A DNA stretch of 19,465 nucleotides. Origin: Rhodospirillaceae bacterium (GTDB taxonomy: Bacteria; Pseudomonadota; Alphaproteobacteria; Micavibrionales; UBA2020). The notes beneath the pieces were generated by a model. It ran no database searches. It saw only the letters and a list, made by a program, of their open reading frames with translations, and was not told the origin of the DNA. How positions within the stretch are numbered: the stretch's first letter is position 1; the number at the start of each line of letters is the position of its first letter. Made by a program: the position numbers and the translations under genes. Of the stretch, positions 16,230-19,465 are shown piece by piece. Location of the stretch: assembly GCA_003524565.1 (NCBI GenBank), contig DQGU01000135.1:449-19913 (forward strand). Reading direction: 5' to 3'.

Positions 16230-16294
16230 AAAAAAAGCGGGAGAGGGACAAGGCAGGCCTGCGCCGGGGGGAAGCAGGCGGCCGAGCCCCTCTC
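16230..16294 (-). terminator. Rho-independent terminator of the 92-aa gene
   Basis: Reading the minus strand, GAGAGGG (16294-16288) pairs with CCCTCTC (16247-16241). An inner GCCTGC/GCAGGC stem (16279-16274 with 16262-16257) fills the loop. Four bases later comes a run of seven T (16236-16230). It begins right after the stop codon of the 92-aa gene and separates that gene from the secretion operon. Confidence 0.7.
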
Positions 16295-16300
16295 GCCACG

Positions 16301-16579
16301 TCATGCGTGCGCGTGGCGCATCGCAAGGGCATGCAGCCAGACCGGAGGGAGGGGCGGGTTTGGCGGCTGCATGCGTGAGTCTGTTCGGGGCTGTTTGCGC
16401 TGTTCGGCGGTTGCGGGGAAAAGACGCAAAACATCGCGCTCGCTCACGGCCATGCGGCCGGTCTGTGCGCGCACCATGCGCGCGGCGGCGTAGTCCGATG
16501 CGGCGCGCACTGTATATGTTTCATCCCCCTGCGGCGTGTGTATGCAAACGCAGTAAAAATCCTGTTCTTGTTCCGGCAT
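16301..16579 (-). CDS. Small protein of unknown function under a probable sigma-54 promoter
   Basis: A 92-residue protein. Residues ~5-50 look like a small folded domain (DFYCVCIHTPQGDETYTVRA, then SDYAAARMVRAQTGRMAVSE, then DVLRLFPA), of the type where a strand-rich start is followed by an amphipathic helix. The tail is Pro/Arg/His-rich and probably disordered. I do not recognise the family. ATG 16579 is chosen because AGGGGGA lies 4 nt upstream. The open frame extends further to a TTG at 16636, but that codon lies inside the -24 promoter box. Support for a real gene comes from three independent signals: promoter, ribosome site and terminator in correct order and spacing. It is divergent from the sigma-54 activator gene, a likely regulator. 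Confidence 0.75.
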   Translation of the reverse strand: MPEQEQDFYCVCIHTPQGDETYTVRAASDYAAARMVRAQTGRMAVSERDVLRLFPATAEQRKQPRTDSRMQPPNPPLPPVWLHALAMRHAHA

Positions 16580-16619
16580 GATGTCCCCCTGATGATTGCG
16601 GTGTGGATACAGAATGTTT

Positions 16620-16636
16620 TGCATGCGGCGTGCCAA
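16620..16636 (-). promoter_or_regulatory. Sigma-54 (RpoN) -24/-12 promoter of the 92-aa gene
   Basis: The minus strand reads TTGGCACG-CCGC-ATGCA. The RpoN consensus is YTGGCACG-N4-TTGCW, so only one conserved base differs, and the invariant GG and GC are exactly 10 nt apart. The expected transcription start is near 16609, giving a ~30-nt leader that holds the AGGGGGA ribosome site. The divergent neighbour encodes a GAFTGA-containing sigma-54 activator. Confidence 0.8.
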
Positions 16637-16666
16637 ACAAAAAACGCCGCGTTTTCAGCGCCGCAT
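16623..16666. repeat. Overlapping inverted repeats in the divergent intergenic region
   Basis: ATGCGGCG (16623-16630) is complementary to CGCCGCAT (16659-16666). The overlapping GCGGCGT (16625-16631) is complementary to ACGCCGC (16644-16650). The left arm coincides with the spacer and -12 part of the sigma-54 promoter. It could be a protein-binding site or a chance product of GC-rich sequence. Confidence 0.4.
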
Positions 16667-16743
16667 ACAAATGCGCTGGCGCGTTTTGCAACGGGCCGCG
16701 AAAAAACATGCGCGCTTTGCAAGACTTTGTTAGTCCTTTTGCA

Positions 16744-16762
16744 ATACAATCTAGAATTGTAT
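16744..16762 (+). promoter_or_regulatory. Perfect inverted repeat over the probable promoter of the sigma-54 activator gene
   Basis: ATACAAT-ctaga-ATTGTAT has 7-bp perfect arms and a 5-nt centre, in an AT-rich patch 26 nt before the gene start. It contains two -10-like hexamers, TACAAT (16745-16750) and TAGAAT (16752-16757). A matching -35 is weak. The position suits an operator, possibly autoregulatory. Confidence 0.5.
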
Positions 16763-16787
16763 GCAGAAAAACGCGCAAGGTAGAGGA

Positions 16788-18212
16788 ATGGCGGTAGGCA
16801 GGATTTTAGTTGTGGAAGACAGTGCGGCGCTGGCGGCAACCTACGCCGATTATCTGGCGCGCGCAGGCCATGCGGCGGAGCTGGCGCCGACGCTTGCCGC
16901 TGCCGAAGCGGCGCTGCACGAACGGCATTTCGATTGCGTGCTTTTGGATATTCACCTGCCCGATGGCGAAGGCACCACACTGATGGCGGCGATGCGGCGG
17001 CAGGGACTTGCGACGCCTGTTGTCGTCTTGACGGCAGCGCCATCGGTCGATGCGGCGGTGGCCGCCATTCGCGCGGGCGCGCAGGATTACCTTTGCAAGC
17101 CTGTCAGTGCGGAGCGGCTGAACCTGACCCTCGGGCATATACTGGAGCAGCAGGCGCTGCGCCGTATCGTCAGCGACTACCGCGCGATGGAGCGCGACAG
17201 GTTTTGCGATTTTATAGGTGCATCAAGCGCCATGCAAATCGTGTACAAGCTTATCGAGAATGCGGCGCAAAGCCGCGCCCCCGTTTTTATCACGGGCGAA
17301 AGCGGTACGGGAAAAGAACTGGCCGCGCGTGCTATCCATGTCATGGGCGCGCGGCGGCATAAACCTCTCGAGGCGCTCAACTGCGCGGCCGTCCCCGGCA
17401 GTTTGATTGAAAGCGAGATTTTCGGCCACATGCGCGGCGCTTTTACAGGGGCTATATCGCGCTATATCGGCGCGGCGGAGCGCGCGCATGAAGGCACGCT
17501 ATTTCTGGACGAGTTGCCGGAAATGCAGCCGGAAATGCAGTCCAAGCTGCTGCGCTTTACCCAAAGCGGCAGCTTCCGCGCGCTGGGCGCCCCGCGCGAA
17601 ACATCGGTCGATGTGCGTTTTGTTTGCGCCACCAACCGCGAACCGCTGGCGGCGGTGGCCGAGGGGCATCTGCGCGAAGACCTTTATTACCGTCTGAACG
17701 TCATATCCCTGCATTTGCCGCCCCTGCGCGAGCGGGGGGATGATATTCTGCTGATTGCCGAAAATATGCTGACGCGTATGGCGGCGGAAGAAAAAAAACG
17801 CTTTACCTGTATCGGCGGCGATGCGGCGGATATGCTGCGCAGTGCGCCCTGGCCGGGCAATGTGCGCGAACTGCAAAACGTGCTGCGCCGCGCGGTTGTG
17901 ATGAACGATGGCGATGTGTTGACGGCCGATATGTTGCCGCGCCCCGCGCCGCAGGCGCACACGCGCGCAGCGATACCGGAAATGCCGGCTGCTGTTGCCG
18001 CGCCAAGGCCAATGTCCACCGCGCCGTCGCTGCGGGAGAACGAGCGCAGGCATATCGAAAAAACAATCGATGAATGTGGCGGGAATATTTGCGCGGCGGC
18101 GCGCAGGCTGGGCGTCAACCCATCGACGCTGCACAGAAAAATCGGCAAATGGCGAAAAGACGACGCGGCGGCGGTGCAAAACAGCCAAACATCAGGTGTC
18201 TTGCGCGGCTGA
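16788..18212 (+). CDS. NtrC/LuxO-type sigma-54-dependent response regulator
   Basis: A 474-residue protein with the complete three-domain layout. The receiver domain (about 5-118) has an acidic pair Glu10-Asp11, phospho-acceptor Asp54, Thr82 and Lys104. The AAA+ domain (about 140-375) has Walker A GESGTGKE (170-177), the sigma-54 contact loop GAFTGA (217-222) and Walker B GTLFLDE. The Fis-type helix-turn-helix is at about 433-455 (NICAAARRLGVNPSTLHRKI). When phosphorylated it should remodel RpoN holoenzyme at -24/-12 promoters. ATG 16788 is preferred over ATG 16761: AAGG lies 7 nt upstream of 16788, whereas 16761 lies within a palindrome and lacks a ribosome site. It is divergent from the 92-aa gene, which has a sigma-54 promoter. 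Its 3' end overlaps the next gene tail-to-tail by 21 nt. Confidence 0.95.
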   Translation: MAVGRILVVEDSAALAATYADYLARAGHAAELAPTLAAAEAALHERHFDCVLLDIHLPDGEGTTLMAAMRRQGLATPVVVLTAAPSVDAAVAAIRAGAQDYLCKPVSAERLNLTLGHILEQQALRRIVSDYRAMERDRFCDFIGASSAMQIVYKLIENAAQSRAPVFITGESGTGKELAARAIHVMGARRHKPLEALNCAAVPGSLIESEIFGHMRGAFTGAISRYIGAAERAHEGTLFLDELPEMQPEMQSKLLRFTQSGSFRALGAPRETSVDVRFVCATNREPLAAVAEGHLREDLYYRLNVISLHLPPLRERGDDILLIAENMLTRMAAEEKKRFTCIGGDAADMLRSAPWPGNVRELQNVLRRAVVMNDGDVLTADMLPRPAPQAHTRAAIPEMPAAVAAPRPMSTAPSLRENERRHIEKTIDECGGNICAAARRLGVNPSTLHRKIGKWRKDDAAAVQNSQTSGVLRG

Positions 18213-18893
18213 AATTGCCGCCTTCTCGATAGCGATGGCGGCGTGCAGGCAGGCGGCGTAAAGCGCGCGCAGATTTCTATCGTGTGGATGTTCGGGACTG
18301 TCTGCGCCGCCCTGTATATGCTCTATGCGCGTAGCGGCCTGCGCGACGTTTTCGGTTTTCAGCATATCGGCGAGCGCACGCAGCGTATGCGCTTCGCGCC
18401 GCAGCGCGGCCGTATCCTGCGCCTGCCAATAACGCAGGCAGGCGGCGGCGCGGGCGCGCAGCTCTTCTGCATAAACGGGCAGCAGGCGCAGCGGAATGTC
18501 GGTGGCGGCGGGCGTGCCCTGCGGCGCGGGCTCAAAGCCCAGGCCCGATTCTGTAGCGGCGCGCAGAATCTTTTCGCGGTCGAGAGGTTTGGAAAAACAG
18601 CCGCTATATCCCGCGCCGAGTGCGCGTATCTCCGTTTCCGCATCCATAAAGCTGCTGACGGCATAAAGCGGTATGCGGCGCGGGTTATGCTGCTGGATGC
18701 TGCGGGCAAGTGTGAAGCCGTCCATCTGCGGCATGGTCAGGTCGAAAAAGGCGATGTCGTAGCACTGCGCGTGAAAAAGCGCGAGGGTTTCGCGCCCGCT
18801 GGCGGCGGCATCGGCATGAATGCCCATGCGTGCAGCGACCAGCGTAAACAGTTTGCGGTTGGTGGCGCTGTCGTCGGTGATGAGAATGCGCAA
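18192..18893 (-). CDS. Receiver-HPt two-domain signalling protein (TTG start)
   Basis: A 233-residue protein from the chosen start. The N-terminal receiver domain (about 1-118) begins RILITDDS and has acceptor Asp51 (FFDLTMPQMDG), a Ser-type switch residue (AVSS, 80-81) and Lys102 (SKP). A Pro-rich linker follows, then a helical region (about 138-228) with AHTLRALADML, where His169 suits a histidine phosphotransfer (HPt) site. No kinase or DNA-binding domain is present. The ATG 18 nt upstream (18911) has no ribosome site and would sit within it. AAGGGGGA lies 7 nt before TTG 18893, which gives the usual M-R-I-L-I-T-D-D receiver start. A role as a phosphorelay shuttle is inferred. The HPt call is less certain than the receiver call. 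Confidence 0.83.
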   Translation of the reverse strand: MRILITDDSATNRKLFTLVAARMGIHADAAASGRETLALFHAQCYDIAFFDLTMPQMDGFTLARSIQQHNPRRIPLYAVSSFMDAETEIRALGAGYSGCFSKPLDREKILRAATESGLGFEPAPQGTPAATDIPLRLLPVYAEELRARAAACLRYWQAQDTAALRREAHTLRALADMLKTENVAQAATRIEHIQGGADSPEHPHDRNLRALYAACLHAAIAIEKAAISAAQDT

Positions 18894-18952
18894 AAGACAG
18901 TCCCCCTTCATTTATTTACGCGGCAGTAAGTTTTGCGCGCTAGAATTGAGAA
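18894..18952. promoter_or_regulatory. Compact divergent promoter region between two receiver genes
   Basis: Only 59 nt separate the two divergent starts. On the plus strand TAGAAT (18941-18946) ends 6 nt before ATG 18953 with no good ribosome site, suggesting a leaderless or near-leaderless message. The 9-mer CTAGAATTG (18940-18948) is identical to the centre of the palindrome upstream of the sigma-54 activator. On the minus strand AAGGGGGA is the ribosome site of the receiver-HPt gene. No clear -35 was found in either direction. Confidence 0.4.
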
Positions 18953-19345
18953 ATGACGTATGAACAAAAAACCGTTCTGGTCGCCGATGACGATGCGCAA
19001 ATGCGCCTGTCGTTGCGCTATGTGCTGGGCCGCGCCGGATATACGGTCGAGGAGGCGGTCAATGGCCGTGATGCCGTCAACCGTATTAATGCGCGCGAAG
19101 GCGGGTATGATGCCGTTTTGCTGGATATTATTATGCCCGACCAGGAAGGGATTGAAACCATTCTGCAGCTGCGCCGCACGCATCCGGATTTGCGCATCAT
19201 TGCCATGTCTGGCGGGGCGCGGCTTTATGATTTCGACCCATTGAAACTGGCGCAGGATTGCGGGGCGAATTTCGTGATTGCCAAACCGTTCGAGCCCGCC
19301 GCGCTTCGCAAGCTGCTCGCGATTTGCCTTGGCGGTGCGGATTAA
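18953..19345 (+). CDS. Single-domain CheY-like response regulator
   Basis: A 130-residue protein that is a lone receiver domain. It has the acidic triplet DDD (residues 12-14), acceptor Asp58 in LLDIIMPDQEG, switch Ser86 (AMSGG) and Lys111 (AKPFEP). There is no output domain, so it should act through protein-protein contact or as a phosphorelay intermediate. The insertion RLYDFDP before helix 4 is typical of receivers found beside hybrid kinases in alphaproteobacteria (family impression, not checked). It is divergent from the receiver-HPt gene and convergent with the probable histidine kinase, with 20 nt between the stops. Confidence 0.93.
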   Translation: MTYEQKTVLVADDDAQMRLSLRYVLGRAGYTVEEAVNGRDAVNRINAREGGYDAVLLDIIMPDQEGIETILQLRRTHPDLRIIAMSGGARLYDFDPLKLAQDCGANFVIAKPFEPAALRKLLAICLGGAD

Positions 19346-19365
19346 ATTTTTGTGCGCGGCGTTTT

Positions 19366-19465
19366 TCATGACGCGCCATCCTGCGCGGCGGGCGGGAAGA
19401 GAAGTTCGAAAACCGTGCCTTTGAACCGCGTCGTGGTCACGATGATGCCGCCGCCTCCATCCTGC
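19366..19465 (-). CDS. Probable histidine kinase, C-terminal tail only (5' part outside window)
   Basis: On the minus strand an open frame runs from the right edge to TGA at 19368-19366. It encodes about 32 residues containing DGGGGIIVTTTRFKGTVFEL and then LFPPAAQ. This pattern (Gly-rich, I-V-x-T/S, K/G-G-T-x-F-x-L-x-(L/F)-P) is the last strand pair of the ATPase domain of histidine kinases. There is no receiver after it, so the protein ends with the ATPase domain. Only the tail is visible, so other GHKL proteins are possible. Confidence 0.7.
   Translation of the reverse strand, partial: QDGGGGIIVTTTRFKGTVFELLFPPAAQDGAS

Noticed and set aside
16253..16262. Perfect 10-bp palindrome GCAGGCCTGC as an operator
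   Set aside because: It lies inside the loop of the terminator hairpin after the 92-aa gene and is explained by that structure.
18922..18936. GGCAG...TTTTGC before the CheY-like gene as a sigma-54 promoter
   Set aside because: The GG to GC gap is 11 nt, which does not support RpoN binding.

Overview
The window looks like a chromosomal segment of a GC-rich alphaproteobacterium. The main reasons are a ~1,600-residue NAD-dependent glutamate dehydrogenase of the large bacterial class, a small one-helix membrane protein divergent from rluD, and the style of the type I secretion and two-component genes. I cannot name the genus. I see no rRNA, tRNA, CRISPR array, insertion sequence or phage gene.

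Layout. (a) 1-3.3 kb is a housekeeping and stress block: the C-terminal part of a TlpA/ResA-like thioredoxin (CPPC at the window edge), a small membrane protein, RluD pseudouridine synthase, a TerD-domain protein, and an AhpC peroxiredoxin with two inverted repeats upstream and a clear terminator. (b) 3.3-8.35 kb is the giant NAD-glutamate dehydrogenase. (c) 8.36-16.11 kb is a minus-strand operon, read right to left. It encodes a 653-aa acidic, Cys-free protein with three diverged ~87-residue repeats (candidate secreted cargo), an ABC exporter half without an N-terminal peptidase-like domain, a LapB/HlyB-type ABC exporter split in two by a frame change at a run of seven T, a HlyD-family adaptor, and a small GHKL/RsbW-like ATPase. 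Most junctions are 1-4 nt overlaps, so the genes are probably translationally coupled. (d) 16.2-19.46 kb is a regulatory block: a 92-aa protein of unknown function with a near-consensus sigma-54 promoter and its own terminator, a divergent NtrC/LuxO-type sigma-54 activator, a receiver-HPt protein, a single-domain CheY-like receiver, and the C-terminal tail of a probable histidine kinase.

How the parts may work together (inference): the exporter operon carries its own probable substrate as first gene and would need an outer-membrane TolC-type protein encoded elsewhere. The sigma-54 activator is a natural candidate to drive the 92-aa gene facing it. The receiver, HPt and kinase genes could form a phosphorelay. 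The RsbW-like ATPase at the end of the secretion operon hints at a link between secretion and partner-switching or kinase signalling.

Most noteworthy: the single-base split of the LapB-type exporter, the repeat-containing cargo candidate fused by an ATGA overlap to an asymmetric two-ABC exporter, and the sigma-54 promoter facing a sigma-54 activator.
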